Positions 29,820 through 42,848 of a stretch of DNA of 64,000 nt are shown here, piece after piece (position 1 is the first letter of the stretch; each line of letters opens with the position of its first letter). Source of the DNA: Pectobacterium zantedeschiae (GTDB lineage Bacteria > Pseudomonadota > Gammaproteobacteria > Enterobacterales > Enterobacteriaceae); NCBI RefSeq assembly GCF_004137795.1, contig NZ_NWTM01000001.1, forward strand, positions 124,001 to 188,000, in the 5' to 3' direction. Position numbers and translations under genes: made by a program. The notes under the pieces are model-generated. The model made no database searches and was not told the origin of the DNA. It saw nothing but the letters and a program-made list of their open reading frames with translations.

Positions 29820-30795
29820 TGACATTAAAAATGTTTCCGTTGTGATTCCCGTTTATAACGAAGAAGAGAGCCTGCCGGTGCTGATTGAACGCACGCTGGC
29901 GGCCTGTCGGAAGATCGGTAAACCCTGGGAAATTATTCTGGTTGATGACGGCAGCAGCGATCGCTCTGCGGAATTGCTGACCGAGGCGGCAAGCGACCCG
30001 GACAAGCACATTATTGCCGTGCTGTTGAACCGCAACTATGGCCAGCACTCGGCAATTATGGCTGGATTCCAGCAGGCAGTGGGCGACGTGGTGATCACGC
30101 TGGATGCGGATTTGCAGAACCCGCCGGAGGAAATCCCTCGTCTGGTTGAATACGCATCGCAAGGGTATGACGTGGTTGGCACCGTGCGGGCCAATCGACA
30201 GGATTCGCTGTTTCGCAAACTGGCCTCGAAGACCATCAATATGATGATTCGGCGTTCAACCGGGAAATCGATGGCGGATTACGGCTGCATGTTGCGCGCC
30301 TACCGTCGCCATATTGTCAGCGCGATGCTGCGCTGCCACGAACGCAGCACCTTTATTCCTATCCTTGCCAACACATTCGCACGAAAAACTATCGAGATTG
30401 ACGTATTACACGCCGAACGGGAGTTTGGCACGTCCAAATACAGCTTTCTGAAGCTGATTAACCTGATGTACGACCTACTGACCTGCCTGACGACAACGCC
30501 GCTGCGCATACTCAGCCTGATTGGCAGCGTCGTCGCGTTATCGGGTTTCCTGCTGGCGCTGTTGTTGATCGGTCTGCGCCTGTTCTTCGGGGCGGAATGG
30601 GCGGCAGAGGGGGTGTTCACGCTGTTTGCCGTGCTGTTCATGTTTATCGGTGCGCAGTTCGTCGGAATGGGGCTATTGGGGGAATACATTGGCCGTATCT
30701 ATACCGATGTGCGGGCCCGGCCACGCTATTTTGTGCAAAAAACAGTGAGTGCGGCAACGCCACTGACTACCAGCTTACGGGATGAAGAAGAATGA
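29812..30795 (+). CDS. arnC: Undecaprenyl-phosphate 4-deoxy-4-formamido-L-arabinose transferase
   Basis: A 327-residue family-2 glycosyltransferase that moves L-Ara4-formyl-N from UDP to undecaprenyl phosphate. The nucleotide-binding [13 protein letters not shown] is at about residues 10-22, and the catalytic DDGSSDRS and [11 protein letters not shown] motifs follow. Two membrane helices lie near the C-terminus (about 235-255 and 268-292). It overlaps arnB by 8 and arnA by 4 bases. It starts with GTG. Confidence 0.95.
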   Translation: MIDDIKNVSVVIPVYNEEESLPVLIERTLAACRKIGKPWEIILVDDGSSDRSAELLTEAASDPDKHIIAVLLNRNYGQHSAIMAGFQQAVGDVVITLDADLQNPPEEIPRLVEYASQGYDVVGTVRANRQDSLFRKLASKTINMMIRRSTGKSMADYGCMLRAYRRHIVSAMLRCHERSTFIPILANTFARKTIEIDVLHAEREFGTSKYSFLKLINLMYDLLTCLTTTPLRILSLIGSVVALSGFLLALLLIGLRLFFGAEWAAEGVFTLFAVLFMFIGAQFVGMGLLGEYIGRIYTDVRARPRYFVQKTVSAATPLTTSLRDEEE

Positions 30796-32810
30796 AAGCG
30801 ATCGTATTTGCCTACCATGATATTGGCTGCGTTGGCCTTGAGGCGTTAAAGCTCGCTGGCTATGAGATTCAGGCGGTGTTCACGCACAGTGATGCACCGG
30901 GCGAGAACCACTTCTATGCGTCGGTGGCGAAAGCAGCAGCCGAGATGGATGTGCCGGTGTTTGCGCCGGAAGACATTAACCACCCGCTCTGGGTAAGCCG
31001 AATTCGGGAACTGGCACCCGATGTTATTTTTTCCTTCTATTACCGCACGTTATTAAGCGATGACATTCTTCAACTACCGTCGTTTGGTGCATTCAATCTG
31101 CACGGTTCACTGCTGCCGCGCTACCGTGGGCGGGCACCGGTCAACTGGGTGTTGGTGAACGGCGAAACGCAAACAGGCGTTACGCTGCACAAGATGGTTT
31201 CCCGTGCTGATGCGGGTGATATCGTCGCGCAGTCGGTGGTGGAAATTGATGATGAAGATACCGCGCTGACGCTGCATGGAAAATGTCGTACCGCCGCTGC
31301 CGCTTTGCTGGCGCAGCAGTTACCGCTGATTCGCTCGCGTGAGATTGTTCTGAAGCCACAGGATGACCGTCAGGCTAGCTATTTCGGTCGCCGCACGGCG
31401 GCAGATGGTCTGATCGACTGGCAAAAAAGCGCCAGTGAGATCAACAACCTGATTCGCGCTGTGACGGAACCGTACCCAGGGGCATTTACGTTTCTCGGCG
31501 AGCGTAAAGTCGTTATCTGGCGCGCTCGCGTGCTGAAAAACGATAGTGTGAAGATCAATGGTGTGAAGCCTGAGCCGGGCTCGATTATTTCGACAGCGCC
31601 GCTGGTAGTGTCCTGTGGTGAAGACGCGCTTGAGATCGTCAGCGGACAGAGTGAAGCCGGGCTGTATATGTCGGGCAGCCGACTGGCGGCGGAAATGGGC
31701 ATGGTGCCACAGGCGCGGCTGGGTAACCTCGCCAGCCGTGTTCAACGACGCCGCACGCGAGTGCTGATCCTCGGCGTGAACGGTTTTATCGGTAACCACC
31801 TGACTGAACGCCTGCTGCGCGACGATCGCTATGAAATTTACGGGTTGGATATCAGTTCGGATGCTATCGCTCGTTTTCTTGACGATCCGCGTTTCCATTT
31901 TGTAGAGGGCGATATCAGCATCCATAACGAATGGATCGAATACCACATCAAGAAATGCGATGTCATTCTGCCGCTGGTGGCGATTGCAACACCTATCGAA
32001 TACACCCGTAACCCGCTGCGCGTGTTTGAGCTGGATTTCGAAGAGAACCTGAAGATTGTGCGCGACTGCGTACGTTACAACAAACGCATCGTTTTCCCGT
32101 CCACCTCAGAAGTGTACGGCATGTGTGATGACAAAGAGTTTGATGAAGACACCTCACGCTTGATTGTTGGACCGATCAACAAGCAGCGCTGGATCTACTC
32201 CGTATCCAAGCAGCTACTGGATCGGGTGATTTGGGCGTACGGGGCGAAAAATGGCCTGAAATTCACGCTGTTCCGTCCGTTTAACTGGATGGGGCCGCGT
32301 CTGGACACGTTGGATGCCGCCCGAATCGGCAGCTCTCGTGCCATTACTCAACTGATACTCAATCTGGTGGAAGGGTCGCCGATCAAGCTGGTGGACGGCG
32401 GGGCGCAGAAGCGCTGCTTTACCGACATTCACGACGGTATTGAAGCGCTGTTCCGCATTATTGAAAACCGCAACGGCCAGTGTGATGGGCAGATCGTCAA
32501 CATTGGCAACCCGCATAATGAAGCCAGTATCCGCGAACTGGGTGAAATGCTGCTCACCAGCTTTAATGCTCATCCGCTGCGTGACCAATTCCCGCCGTTC
32601 GCCGGATTTATTGACGTGGAAAGCAGCAGCTATTACGGCAAAGGCTATCAGGATGTGGCGCACCGCACCCCGAGCATTCGTAACGCCAAACGCCTGCTGG
32701 AATGGGAACCGACGGTGAAGATGGAGCAAACTGTTGCGGAAACGCTGGACTATTTTCTGCGTACCGTTGACGTCCCGCACCGTGCTGATGCCACGGATGC
32801 GCAGGGATGA
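30792..32810 (+). CDS. arnA: Bifunctional UDP-L-Ara4N formyltransferase / UDP-glucuronate decarboxylase
   Basis: A 672-residue fusion. The N-terminal formyltransferase half (about residues 1-305) has [18 protein letters not shown] with the catalytic histidine. The C-terminal NAD-dependent dehydrogenase half (about 318-660) has [10 protein letters not shown] and the [10 protein letters not shown] catalytic Tyr/Lys pair. It oxidatively decarboxylates UDP-GlcA and formylates UDP-L-Ara4N. The last 12 residues exceed the E. coli length of 660 and are hydrophilic. It overlaps arnC and arnD. Confidence 0.96.
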   Translation: MKAIVFAYHDIGCVGLEALKLAGYEIQAVFTHSDAPGENHFYASVAKAAAEMDVPVFAPEDINHPLWVSRIRELAPDVIFSFYYRTLLSDDILQLPSFGAFNLHGSLLPRYRGRAPVNWVLVNGETQTGVTLHKMVSRADAGDIVAQSVVEIDDEDTALTLHGKCRTAAAALLAQQLPLIRSREIVLKPQDDRQASYFGRRTAADGLIDWQKSASEINNLIRAVTEPYPGAFTFLGERKVVIWRARVLKNDSVKINGVKPEPGSIISTAPLVVSCGEDALEIVSGQSEAGLYMSGSRLAAEMGMVPQARLGNLASRVQRRRTRVLILGVNGFIGNHLTERLLRDDRYEIYGLDISSDAIARFLDDPRFHFVEGDISIHNEWIEYHIKKCDVILPLVAIATPIEYTRNPLRVFELDFEENLKIVRDCVRYNKRIVFPSTSEVYGMCDDKEFDEDTSRLIVGPINKQRWIYSVSKQLLDRVIWAYGAKNGLKFTLFRPFNWMGPRLDTLDAARIGSSRAITQLILNLVEGSPIKLVDGGAQKRCFTDIHDGIEALFRIIENRNGQCDGQIVNIGNPHNEASIRELGEMLLTSFNAHPLRDQFPPFAGFIDVESSSYYGKGYQDVAHRTPSIRNAKRLLEWEPTVKMEQTVAETLDYFLRTVDVPHRADATDAQG

Positions 32811-33700
32811 CGCGTGTTGGCCTGCGAATTGATGTCGATACCTGGCGTGGTACGCGTGACGGCGTGCCCGCGCTGCTGAAGGTGCTGGCTGAGTTTGATA
32901 TTCAGGCGAGTTTCTTTTTTAGCGTCGGGCCGGACAACATGGGGCGTCACCTGTGGCGCCTGCTACGTCCACGCTTCTTATGGAAGATGCTGCGCTCCAA
33001 CGCGGCCTCGCTCTACGGCTGGGACATCTTGCTGGCTGGCACGGCGTGGCCGGGGCGTCCTATCGGCGCCCGGTTTGGTTCGTTAATCCGCCAGACCCAC
33101 GATGCTGGGCATGAAGTGGGGTTACATGCCTGGGATCATCACGGCTGGCAGGCGAATGTCGCCCGTTGGTCGGATGCGCAGCTGGCAGCGCAGTTCCGTG
33201 AAGGTATGGATGCGCTAACGCAGATTCTGCCATCGCCTGTGCGCTGTTCTGCGGTGGCGGGTTGGCGAGCCGATCCGCGCGTTGTCGAGATGAAGCAGCG
33301 CTGGAATCTGGACTATAACAGCGACTGTCGTGGCACCCAGCCTTTTCGGCCTCGCCTGAAAAGCGGTGAACTCGGTACTACGCAAATTCCCGTCACGCTG
33401 CCGACCTATGATGAGGTTATTGGTGAGCGGGTGAGCGAAGGCGAATTCAACGACTTTATTCTCGATGCAATTCAGCAAGATCGTGGCGTGCCGGTGTATA
33501 CCATTCACGCAGAGGTTGAAGGTGGTGCGAAATTGGCGCTGTTCCGTCAGCTACTGCTTCGCGCCCGTCAGCAGCACATCGAGTTTTGTCCACTTTCCTC
33601 GTTACTGCCTGACGATCCGGCTGCGCTGCCCGTCGGGCGGATTGAGCGCGCGCCGTTTCCCGGACGGGAAGGGTGGCTTGGCGTACAAACGGAAGAATAA
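32807..33700 (+). CDS. arnD: 4-deoxy-4-formamido-L-arabinose-phosphoundecaprenol deformylase
   Basis: A 297-residue NodB-type deacetylase that removes the formyl group from the lipid-linked sugar, making the pathway irreversible. The metal aspartates are in [10 protein letters not shown] (about residues 5-14), and the histidine motif is HAWDHHGW (about 106-113). It overlaps the arnA stop by 4 bases. Confidence 0.94.
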   Translation: MTRVGLRIDVDTWRGTRDGVPALLKVLAEFDIQASFFFSVGPDNMGRHLWRLLRPRFLWKMLRSNAASLYGWDILLAGTAWPGRPIGARFGSLIRQTHDAGHEVGLHAWDHHGWQANVARWSDAQLAAQFREGMDALTQILPSPVRCSAVAGWRADPRVVEMKQRWNLDYNSDCRGTQPFRPRLKSGELGTTQIPVTLPTYDEVIGERVSEGEFNDFILDAIQQDRGVPVYTIHAEVEGGAKLALFRQLLLRARQQHIEFCPLSSLLPDDPAALPVGRIERAPFPGREGWLGVQTEE

Positions 33701-33717
33701 ATAAAGCAGGAGACAGC

Positions 33718-35388
33718 ATGGAAAAAGGCATGTTCAAGCTGAAAAGTACCGTGATAATGGTGTTGTTTGCTTTGCTCTATCTGCTGCCGCTTAACGGCCG
33801 CTGGTTGTGGTCGCCAGATGAAACACGCTATGCCGAAATCAGCCGTGAGATGCTCCAGCGTGGCGATTGGATTGTGCCGCATTTACTGGGTATTCGCTAT
33901 TTTGAGAAACCCGTCGCGGGCTACTGGCTGAACAACATGAGCCAGTGGTTACTGGGTCATACCAATTTTGCCGTGCGCTTTGCCTCGGCATTTTCTACCG
34001 CGCTGAGTGCGCTGCTGGTATTTTGGCTAGCGATGCTGCTGTGGAAAAACCAGCGCACTGCGCTGCTGGCAGCGACGATCTATCTTACGTCACTGCTTGT
34101 GTATGGCATCGGTACTTACAGCGTGCTCGATCCGATGGTGACGCTCTGGATGACGGCGGCGCTGTTCAGCCATGCGCTGATTCTGCGCGCAAAACTGACA
34201 CGTGAACGGCTGTTGGCCTGGGGATTGATGGGGCTAGCCTGCGGTATGGGATTCATGACCAAAGGCTTTCTGGCGCTGGCGTTGCCGGTGATTAGCGTGC
34301 TGCCTGTAGCGCTGGCGCAAAAACGTATCAAGGAACTGCTACTGTTCGGCCCGTTGGCAATAGTCGTCGCGATATTGCTGAGTGCGCCATGGGCGCTGGC
34401 GGTGCACGAACGCGAGGCCGACTACTGGCATTACTTTTTTTGGATTGAACATATCCAGCGTTTTGCTGAAGACGATGCGCAACATAGGGCACCGTTCTGG
34501 TATTACCTGCCAGTTCTGATTATCGGGACATTCCCCTGGCTGGCGTTGCTACCGGGTGCGTTACGCAGTGGTTGGACCGAACGAAAAGTGAACCCAGAGC
34601 GGTTTTTCTTGCTGTGTTGGATGGTAATGCCGCTGCTGTTTTTCAGTATCGCCAAGGGCAAGTTGTTGACCTACATTCTGCCGTGCTTCGCACCGCTTGC
34701 GTTGCTGATGGCGGCGTGGATTTCCGGGCTGGCACCTGCGGTACGTGAACGCCTATTGCGCATCAATAGCTGGCTCAATATTGCTTTTGGCAGCGTGCTG
34801 GCACTTGCAGTTACCACACTCGGCCTTGGCATCGTTATGCCGCATTTCTATCAACCGGGAGAAGAGCTGACCATTGTATCGGGGGGCCTCTGTTTTATCG
34901 GCTGGATCGCCTTTGCCGCTGTCAGCTTGAGAAAATCGCGGACGTGGGGCTATCTGGTGGCGGGTTGTCCGCTCTTTCTGGCGCTACTTGTTGGAGGGAG
35001 TATTCCAGCAAGCGTGGTTGATTCCAAGAACCCTCAAACCTTTATTCGTAGCCAGCAGCCGTTGTTGGAAGACAGCCGCTATGTGCTTAGCGACGAGGTT
35101 GGGCTGGCTGCCGGACTGGCGTGGGAACTGAAACGCAGTGATATCACCTTATTCAAAGCGCGTGGGGAGCTGAACTATGGGTTGAACTATGCGGATGCTG
35201 CTGACCGCTTTGTGGACGAGAGCACTTTCCCAGACTGGCTTGCCGATAAACGGCGTAGCGGAAATGTCGCGCTGGTGCTGAAGATCGACAGAGACAGTGA
35301 GGACGAGTATCGCAATCTGCCTGTTCCCAATCAGTTGAAAAAATCGCACCGTTACGTGTTGCTGTTTTATAAACAGGTCGCGCCATGA
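33718..35388 (+). CDS. arnT: Undecaprenyl phosphate-alpha-L-Ara4N transferase (lipid A aminoarabinose transferase)
   Basis: A 556-residue GT83 membrane enzyme that attaches L-Ara4N to lipid A phosphates on the periplasmic face, lowering negative charge and giving polymyxin resistance. The first periplasmic loop holds SPDETRYAEISREM, with the conserved acidic residues. About 12 hydrophobic helices precede a soluble C-terminal domain. AGGAGA before the ATG at 33718 decides the start. Confidence 0.95.
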   Translation: MEKGMFKLKSTVIMVLFALLYLLPLNGRWLWSPDETRYAEISREMLQRGDWIVPHLLGIRYFEKPVAGYWLNNMSQWLLGHTNFAVRFASAFSTALSALLVFWLAMLLWKNQRTALLAATIYLTSLLVYGIGTYSVLDPMVTLWMTAALFSHALILRAKLTRERLLAWGLMGLACGMGFMTKGFLALALPVISVLPVALAQKRIKELLLFGPLAIVVAILLSAPWALAVHEREADYWHYFFWIEHIQRFAEDDAQHRAPFWYYLPVLIIGTFPWLALLPGALRSGWTERKVNPERFFLLCWMVMPLLFFSIAKGKLLTYILPCFAPLALLMAAWISGLAPAVRERLLRINSWLNIAFGSVLALAVTTLGLGIVMPHFYQPGEELTIVSGGLCFIGWIAFAAVSLRKSRTWGYLVAGCPLFLALLVGGSIPASVVDSKNPQTFIRSQQPLLEDSRYVLSDEVGLAAGLAWELKRSDITLFKARGELNYGLNYADAADRFVDESTFPDWLADKRRSGNVALVLKIDRDSEDEYRNLPVPNQLKKSHRYVLLFYKQVAP

Positions 35389-35726
35389 GTTATTTATTGG
35401 TTGCTATCGTCTGCCTACTGACCAGTTTAGGGCAATTGTGCCAGAAACAGGCGGCGGAATGCTGGCGGTGTTTGCCCGAGGATCAACGTCGACAGGTGAC
35501 GCTCGGGTGGCTGATGTTGGCGATGTTGTTGCTCGGCGTTGGGCTGCTGCTGTGGCTTTTGGTGTTACAGCATCTCCCGCTCGGCGTGGCGTACCCGTTG
35601 CTGAGCATCAATTTTGTTCTGGTTACGCTGCTGGCGCACTATGGGTTTGGCGAGCGCGTGGATAGGCATCACTGGTGGGGCATCGTGCTGATTGTCACCG
35701 GTATCTATTTGATGCAGGGGGGATGA
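35385..35726 (+). CDS. arnE: L-Ara4N-phosphoundecaprenol flippase subunit ArnE
   Basis: A 113-residue four-helix protein of the small multidrug resistance fold. With ArnF it is thought to move lipid-linked L-Ara4N to the periplasmic leaflet. It overlaps the arnT stop by 4 bases (ATGA) and the arnF start by 4. [16 protein letters not shown] in the third helix is typical of the family. Confidence 0.9.
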   Translation: MSYLLVAIVCLLTSLGQLCQKQAAECWRCLPEDQRRQVTLGWLMLAMLLLGVGLLLWLLVLQHLPLGVAYPLLSINFVLVTLLAHYGFGERVDRHHWWGIVLIVTGIYLMQGG

Positions 35727-36118
35727 TGGCGAAAAGAGGTTATGTCTGGGCGCTTGCCAGTATCGTGCTAGCCAGCGCCGCACAGGTATTAATGAAAAGT
35801 GGGATGCTGGCGCTGCCGAGCATTTCCATGACGCATTGGCCATCGCTCAGCATGTTGATGGCAGGCTGGCCCATTGTCGCGGTGCTCGTTGGGATTATCT
35901 GTTACGGTCTATCGATGGTGTGCTGGTTCATGGTGCTACGCTATCTGCCGCTAAGCCGAGCCTATCCGCTGATTAGTCTGAGCTATGCGGTGGTCTATCT
36001 TGCTGCGGTTTTTCTACCGTGGCTGAACGAACCGATGAGCCTGCGTAAAAACCTCGGCGTTTTGATTATTCTTATCGGGGTCTGGCTGGTGAGTCGCAAC
36101 GCACAGGCAACGAAGTAA
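35723..36118 (+). CDS. arnF: L-Ara4N-phosphoundecaprenol flippase subunit ArnF
   Basis: A 131-residue partner of ArnE with four helices and the matching segment [19 protein letters not shown]. Start choice is between two adjacent ATG codons (35723 and 35726); the first gives an ATGA overlap with arnE. It ends the arn operon. Confidence 0.88.
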   Translation: MMAKRGYVWALASIVLASAAQVLMKSGMLALPSISMTHWPSLSMLMAGWPIVAVLVGIICYGLSMVCWFMVLRYLPLSRAYPLISLSYAVVYLAAVFLPWLNEPMSLRKNLGVLIILIGVWLVSRNAQATK

Positions 36119-36129
36119 ACTGCCTGTGC
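36101..36129 (+). terminator. Hairpin at the end of the arn operon
   Basis: GCACAGGCA and TGCCTGTGC are perfect 9-bp arms spanning the arnF stop codon. No T-run follows, so it is at best a weak or Rho-assisted terminator between the converging arn and fbp operons. Confidence 0.4.
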
Positions 36130-36150
36130 TTGCTGTGTCTGCGAGAGAAA

Positions 36151-37191
36151 TTATTGACTGAAAACGTGTGCGACCCCGTTCACACTTAGGCTAACCTGTT
36201 GGCCGACGCTGAAAGCGGCGTGACTGACGGTTTTCAGTTCAATGACATCGGCTTCCGCGTTGTTGATGCATAGCGTCAGTGTTGAGACGAAGCCGGAAAA
36301 CTCAACGTTGCGGATGGTTGCGCGAGTGTGTGCCGTGCTCGTTATCTTGATATCCTGAATCGTTATCTGCTCCGGCCTGAGCATGATTCTTGCCCGACCG
36401 CTTGCCGTTGAGCGATCCACTGCGATGCGCCCAAGCAGGCAGTCAGCTTGACCGCCGTCAATCTGCGCATTGAGAACCAGCGTTTCACCGAGGAAGGTGG
36501 CGATGTCTTCACTCTTGGGCTGATGGTAGAGCGCCCACGGAGAACCCGATTGCGACAGTTGACCATCACGCATGACGACCACGCGATCGGCAAAAGACAG
36601 CGCTTCCCCCTGATCGTGTGTCACTAGAATCGAAGCTACGTTAGCCTGTTGCAATACGTCCATTACCGCTTTACGGGTGGCGGCACGCAGGCCAGTGTCC
36701 AGAGCAGAAAACGGTTCATCCAGCAGCATCAACTCAGGGCGTTGTGCCAGGGCGCGAGCCAGTGCGACACGCTGCTGCTGACCGCCAGAAATTTCATGCG
36801 GCGAGTGCTTCTGTAAATGCGCGGGAAGGGAAACCAGCGCCATCAGCTCATCCACGCGTTTTTGTTTCTCCGTCTTCGAGCCTTTTAGCCCAAAAGCGAT
36901 GTTGTCCGCGATGCAGAGATGCGGAAACAGCGCGCCATCCTGTGGGACATAGCCGATTCCTCGCTGATGGGCGGGTACGGAGAGCCCGTTATCGCAGAGC
37001 GTTTGGCCATTTAGCGTAATGACGCCTGTATCCGGTTTTTCGAACCCGGCAATCAGGCGCAGTAGGGTGGTTTTTCCTGAACCGGATGGGCCGACAATCG
37101 CCGTGCGACGGCTGTTTTCTAACGTTAAACGAATGTCAGACAGCACGGTGCGCCCGTTAAAGCTTTTACTGACGCGATGGAGTTCCAACAT
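36151..37191 (-). CDS. fbpC: Iron(III) ABC transporter ATP-binding protein
   Basis: A 346-residue ABC ATPase. Walker A is GPSGSGKTT (about residues 35-43), the signature is ISGGQQQRVALARAL, and Walker B is LMLLDEPFSALD. A C-terminal regulatory OB-like domain (about 240-346) is typical of FbpC/AfuC proteins. The ATG at 37191 is two bases after the permease stop and gives the usual MLELHRVSKSF start. It energises uptake by FbpB. Confidence 0.9.
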   Translation of the reverse strand: MLELHRVSKSFNGRTVLSDIRLTLENSRRTAIVGPSGSGKTTLLRLIAGFEKPDTGVITLNGQTLCDNGLSVPAHQRGIGYVPQDGALFPHLCIADNIAFGLKGSKTEKQKRVDELMALVSLPAHLQKHSPHEISGGQQQRVALARALAQRPELMLLDEPFSALDTGLRAATRKAVMDVLQQANVASILVTHDQGEALSFADRVVVMRDGQLSQSGSPWALYHQPKSEDIATFLGETLVLNAQIDGGQADCLLGRIAVDRSTASGRARIMLRPEQITIQDIKITSTAHTRATIRNVEFSGFVSTLTLCINNAEADVIELKTVSHAAFSVGQQVSLSVNGVAHVFSQ

Positions 37192-37193
37192 GA

Positions 37194-38771
37194 TTACAGC
37201 CCCGCCATTTTTTGTGATTGCGTGTAGAGAAACCAGGTCCACGGCAGCGACAGTAAGACCAGAATAAGCGCGTAGGGTGCTGCTGCGGGATAGTCGATCT
37301 CACTGGTGAGCGCCCAAAATCCGGTCGCCAGCGTGCGGGTACCGTTGGGAGCCAGCAGCAGCGTAGCGGTTAGCTCATTGATGATCGCCAGAAAAACGAG
37401 TGTTGCCCCCGTGGCGACGCCGGGTGCCGCCAGCCTGATGGTCACGGTCATTAACGTCTGCAAAGGGGAACGTCCCAGGCTGGCAGCCACCTGTTCTAGT
37501 TCTACGGGGGCCTGTGCGATCCCCGCACGTAGATTAACCAACGCCCGTGGCATGAACATCAACAGATAAGCCAGCAGCACGGTGAATTCAGTCTGATAGA
37601 GGGGTCTGATAACGTGAATCGTGGTGGTCACCAGCGCCAGCGCGACGACGATACCCGGCAGGGAACTGGTGATGTAATTGCACCCTTCCAGAAACCGATA
37701 CAGGCGATTGGGGTGGCGGATGGTCAGCCAGGCCATCGGGATCGCTGCCAGCGTCGTCAGTGCGGCACCGCTCAGTGCCAGCATCATCGTTTGCCTAAAG
37801 GCATCAAGTAGTTCGCGGCGTTGCCACACGTCCCAGCCGCCAAAACCTAGCCAGCGAAACAGTGTAATAAACGGTACGCCGAGCGTCAGCAGCACCAGCG
37901 TTGTCAGTAACAGCAGTGCCAGCACGAGAGAAAATGGTGATAAGCGTATCGGTGTGACAACCTGCGGTGCGCCGGAACCGACATGCGCGTAGCGCGTGAC
38001 GCCACGTACACGTGCATCGGCACACAGCAAAAACAGACACAGCAGCGCCAGCACACCAGCCAACATGTTGGCCGCTGGGCCATTAAATGTTGACTGAAAC
38101 TGATCGAAAATTGCGGTGGTAAAGGTATCGAAGCGGATCATAGCGAATAGGCCATACTCCGCCAGCAAATGCAGGGCAATCAGTAGCAACCCGCCGCCGA
38201 TGGCCAGCTTTAGTTGCGGCAGCACCACACGGAAAAATACGGTAATGGGCGGCACGCCCAGCGTGGCTGCGACATCTTCCAGTGCAGGATTAAGGCGCCG
38301 TAGCGCCGCGGCACACGGTAAATAAAGAAACGGTAAATAGGCGACGACGGATAAAAATACGCCAGCGGGTAAGCCATGCAGGCTAGGGACGGTACTGATC
38401 CAGGCGTAGCTTTGTACAAATGCAGGGATTGCCAGCGGCGCGGTGAGCAACAGTGACCACAGGCGTCGAGCTGGCAGGGTGGTTCGTTCCGTCAGCCAGG
38501 CCAACAGTACACCCAGAACCGTACAAATCGGCAGCGTCAGGGCAACCAGCAGTACCGTATTTGTCAGGAGCTCGCCTACGCGCGGGCGGAATAACAGGGC
38601 ACGAGCGGTTTCCCAGCCGGTATCAATACTTACGCCAATCACAAAGCCCAGCGGGACAAAGCCCAGCAGGGACAACACCAGCGCAACGATCGCAAGCAAC
38701 GCGACAGGCTTGCGTAATGGCGTAGAGGAGGCGGTGGAGGTTGTGGTTTCGCTGTAGCTAACGTTTGTCAT
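37194..38771 (-). CDS. fbpB: Iron(III) ABC transporter permease (double domain)
   Basis: A 525-residue inner-membrane protein with about 12 helices, made of two fused permease halves as in SfuB/FbpB. EAA-type loops are at about residues 168-190 ([20 protein letters not shown]) and 432-455 ([19 protein letters not shown]). It carries iron delivered by the binding protein across the inner membrane. Confidence 0.92.
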   Translation of the reverse strand: MTNVSYSETTTSTASSTPLRKPVALLAIVALVLSLLGFVPLGFVIGVSIDTGWETARALLFRPRVGELLTNTVLLVALTLPICTVLGVLLAWLTERTTLPARRLWSLLLTAPLAIPAFVQSYAWISTVPSLHGLPAGVFLSVVAYLPFLYLPCAAALRRLNPALEDVAATLGVPPITVFFRVVLPQLKLAIGGGLLLIALHLLAEYGLFAMIRFDTFTTAIFDQFQSTFNGPAANMLAGVLALLCLFLLCADARVRGVTRYAHVGSGAPQVVTPIRLSPFSLVLALLLLTTLVLLTLGVPFITLFRWLGFGGWDVWQRRELLDAFRQTMMLALSGAALTTLAAIPMAWLTIRHPNRLYRFLEGCNYITSSLPGIVVALALVTTTIHVIRPLYQTEFTVLLAYLLMFMPRALVNLRAGIAQAPVELEQVAASLGRSPLQTLMTVTIRLAAPGVATGATLVFLAIINELTATLLLAPNGTRTLATGFWALTSEIDYPAAAPYALILVLLSLPWTWFLYTQSQKMAGL

Positions 38772-38846
38772 GCTGCCTGTTGCTGCCCCGTCAGAACGAT
38801 ATTCTTAGACGATGAAGCCGCGTGGAGCGGCCATTCTTATGATAAT

Positions 38847-38873
38847 TCGTCAGGGCGAAAATGCCCTGACGAA
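38847..38873 (-). other. Stem-loop between fbpA and fbpB
   Basis: TTCGTCAGGGC and GCCCTGACGAA pair (38846-38873) around a 6-base loop, with no T-run on the minus strand. It may stabilise the fbpA transcript and lower downstream expression, as seen in many binding-protein operons. Confidence 0.6.
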
Positions 38874-38914
38874 AACGGTGTTATTACAATCTACGTGTCA
38901 CGATCTATCCGTTG

Positions 38915-38942
38915 CAATCTATTCGCTACAATCTATTCGCTA
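38915..38942. repeat. 14-bp tandem duplication overlapping the fbpA stop codon
   Basis: CAATCTATTCGCTA occurs twice back to back; the second copy carries the TAG stop (on the minus strand) of fbpA. It is a simple slippage-type duplication, and the reading frame is not altered. Confidence 0.8.
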
Positions 38943-39956
38943 CAGCAGGCCTGCCTGCGTCATCAGATCCACGACTTTCTTACTGTTGAGCTTGGCGGCA
39001 TCAACTTTCGGTGCGTCCAGATCTTTCAGCGGAACCAGTTTGTCGTTTGAGAGCGCATTGACGCCAACCGCATATTCAAACGCATCATTGGTGCGCAAGA
39101 TTTCCTGACCGGATTTGCCCGTGATCCATTTGATAAAGGCCTGAGCATCTTTCGCATGTTTGCTGGATGCCAGCACGCCGCCGCCGGAAATGCTGACGAA
39201 TGCGCCTGGATCTTTATGTTTGAAGTAGTACAGCTTGGTGTTGTTGCTGTTTTCACCGGTTTTAGCCTGATCGACAAAACGGTAATAGTGATAGATCACG
39301 CCGCTATCAATCTGACCTGCGTTCACCGCTTTCATTACCGTGCTGTTACCTTTGTAGGCGGTGAAGTTCTCTTTCATGCCTTTCAGCCATTCTTGCGTGG
39401 CTTTCTCACCTTTTTGCTCTAAATAGGCGCTGACGATGGCCTGAAAATCCGCACCTGATGGCGACGCGGCCCAGCGGCCTTTCCATTCTGGTTTCGCCAG
39501 GTCGGATAGGGATTTCGGCAACTGCGCGTCGGTAAATTTGGTCGGGTTATAGACAAATACGGTGGAACGTGCGGCAATGCCTACCCAGCGTCCGTGGGAC
39601 GGACGATAGTCAGGCGCGACCTGAGCGAGGGTAGCTTTATCCAGCGGAGCAAAAAGATCGGCGTTATCGACCAGCACCATCGACGGTGAGTTTTCGGTCA
39701 GGAACACATCGGCAGGGGAAGATTTGCCTTCCTGCACGAGCTGGTTGCCCAATTCGGTATCGCTGCCGTTACGCAACGTTACCTTAATGCCGGTTTCTTT
39801 GGTAAAACCGTCAACCCAGGATTTCACAAGGTTTTCATGTTGGGCATTGTAAATCACAATCCCTTCATCGTTTTCTGCTGCATTTGCCGATGCGCTGAGA
39901 GTCAGGCCGGAAGCTAATAAAACGGCAGAACTCAGTAATCCAAAACCAAGCTTCAT
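38940..39956 (-). CDS. fbpA: Iron(III)-binding periplasmic protein
   Basis: A 338-residue class IV periplasmic binding protein (FbpA/SfuA/YfuA type). The signal peptide covers about residues 1-26 (LLASGLTLSASANAAEN, cleavage after AxA). The mature protein starts with EGIVIYNAQHE, where the tyrosine and histidine are typical iron ligands. VIYHYYRF near residue 223 holds the paired tyrosines that bind iron. The ATG at 39956 is preferred, since AAGGGT lies upstream; the longer frame would need TTG. A Fur-like box is upstream. Confidence 0.93.
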   Translation of the reverse strand: MKLGFGLLSSAVLLASGLTLSASANAAENDEGIVIYNAQHENLVKSWVDGFTKETGIKVTLRNGSDTELGNQLVQEGKSSPADVFLTENSPSMVLVDNADLFAPLDKATLAQVAPDYRPSHGRWVGIAARSTVFVYNPTKFTDAQLPKSLSDLAKPEWKGRWAASPSGADFQAIVSAYLEQKGEKATQEWLKGMKENFTAYKGNSTVMKAVNAGQIDSGVIYHYYRFVDQAKTGENSNNTKLYYFKHKDPGAFVSISGGGVLASSKHAKDAQAFIKWITGKSGQEILRTNDAFEYAVGVNALSNDKLVPLKDLDAPKVDAAKLNSKKVVDLMTQAGLL

Positions 39957-40451
39957 ATTATTTACCCTTATCAATACCTGTCGTGTTTGTGTATTGCTGA
40001 CCTACATGGGTTCCCCCGTGTCGCTCACGATAGCCAGGCTATTTAGCGACACAGGCCGAGATGCAGTGGCAGTCGAAAAAGAATTCTACATATCGATAAT
40101 AATAATGATAGTTATTATTATTTCGCTTTCTTAAGGTTAAATTAAGGTTCTGGTGAGTGTAACGTTTTGGTCATGACTTTATTTCAGCACATGTCACGGT
40201 GTGAAAGGGGATAAATTCGCCGGTTGAAAAACAGGCTGTTGTGCCTGTGAAATTTATTTCATCGGAAATGAGATATAACGTCATGATTTACAGAAACAAA
40301 TCTCGGTTCATCATCTATATTTAATGTGCAGGCTGTGAGTAGCGATACAACAAATGCACCGTATTTCTCGGTGTCACGTTCGCTTGTCTGCGATTTGAGG
40401 TTAATTGGCGGCAAAGGGTGACACAGCAACTGATATTCGGGGGATGGAAAA
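39957..40451. other. Intergenic region between fbpA and the PTS IIA gene
   Basis: A divergent promoter region of almost 500 bases. Apart from the Fur-like box, nothing further was recognised. No open frame with gene-like composition was found. Confidence 0.5.
40101..40119. promoter_or_regulatory. Fur box before fbpABC
   Basis: AATAATGATAGTTATTATT agrees with the 19-base Fur consensus GATAATGATAATCATTATC at 15 positions by direct count. It lies 145 bases before fbpA, so iron repression by Fur is expected. Confidence 0.7.
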
Positions 40452-40775
40452 ATGGATGTAGAAACGCGGATGATTGAGCTTATCGTTAAATCTGGCGAAA
40501 CACGTTCCTGCGCAATGGAAGCACTGAGATCCGCTCGCCGGGGCGAATGGGATCACGTCGATGAACTATTAAAAATGGCTGCGGTGGCGCTGAGTCGGGC
40601 GCAATTGATCCAGACCGGATTTATTGGCTATCAGAGTAAAGAAAAAACCAATCTCGAGCTTATCGTGGTGCACGCACAGGATCACCTGATGAATGCGATG
40701 CTGTGCCGTGAACTTGCTGAAGAGATTATTGAACTCAGGAAAGAGGTATCTGGCGTTAATATGCACATGCGCTAA
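40452..40775 (+). CDS. PTS lactose/cellobiose-type EIIA component (orphan)
   Basis: A 107-residue all-helical EIIA of the Lac/Chb family. The phosphorylated histidine and metal aspartate are in VVHAQDHLMNA (about residues 74-84). GGGGGATGG precedes the ATG. No EIIB, EIIC or glycosidase gene is adjacent, so it must work with components encoded elsewhere or have a regulatory job. Confidence 0.9.
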   Translation: MDVETRMIELIVKSGETRSCAMEALRSARRGEWDHVDELLKMAAVALSRAQLIQTGFIGYQSKEKTNLELIVVHAQDHLMNAMLCRELAEEIIELRKEVSGVNMHMR

Positions 40776-40886
40776 CCGTATTGCTGAGCAAATGAAAAGC
40801 CATTCAGCCTGACGCTGAGTGGCTTTGCTGTTTTGGGGCAGAACAATATCATTCATGAGTTTGTATAATTGGTAAAAAATTGATGA

Positions 40887-41801
<915 letters not shown>

Positions 41802-41855
41802 CGGCTGAGATGTTGTACTTTTAGTCAGGCGGCATAGATTATTTCGCCTGTTTTT

Positions 41856-42848
<993 letters not shown>

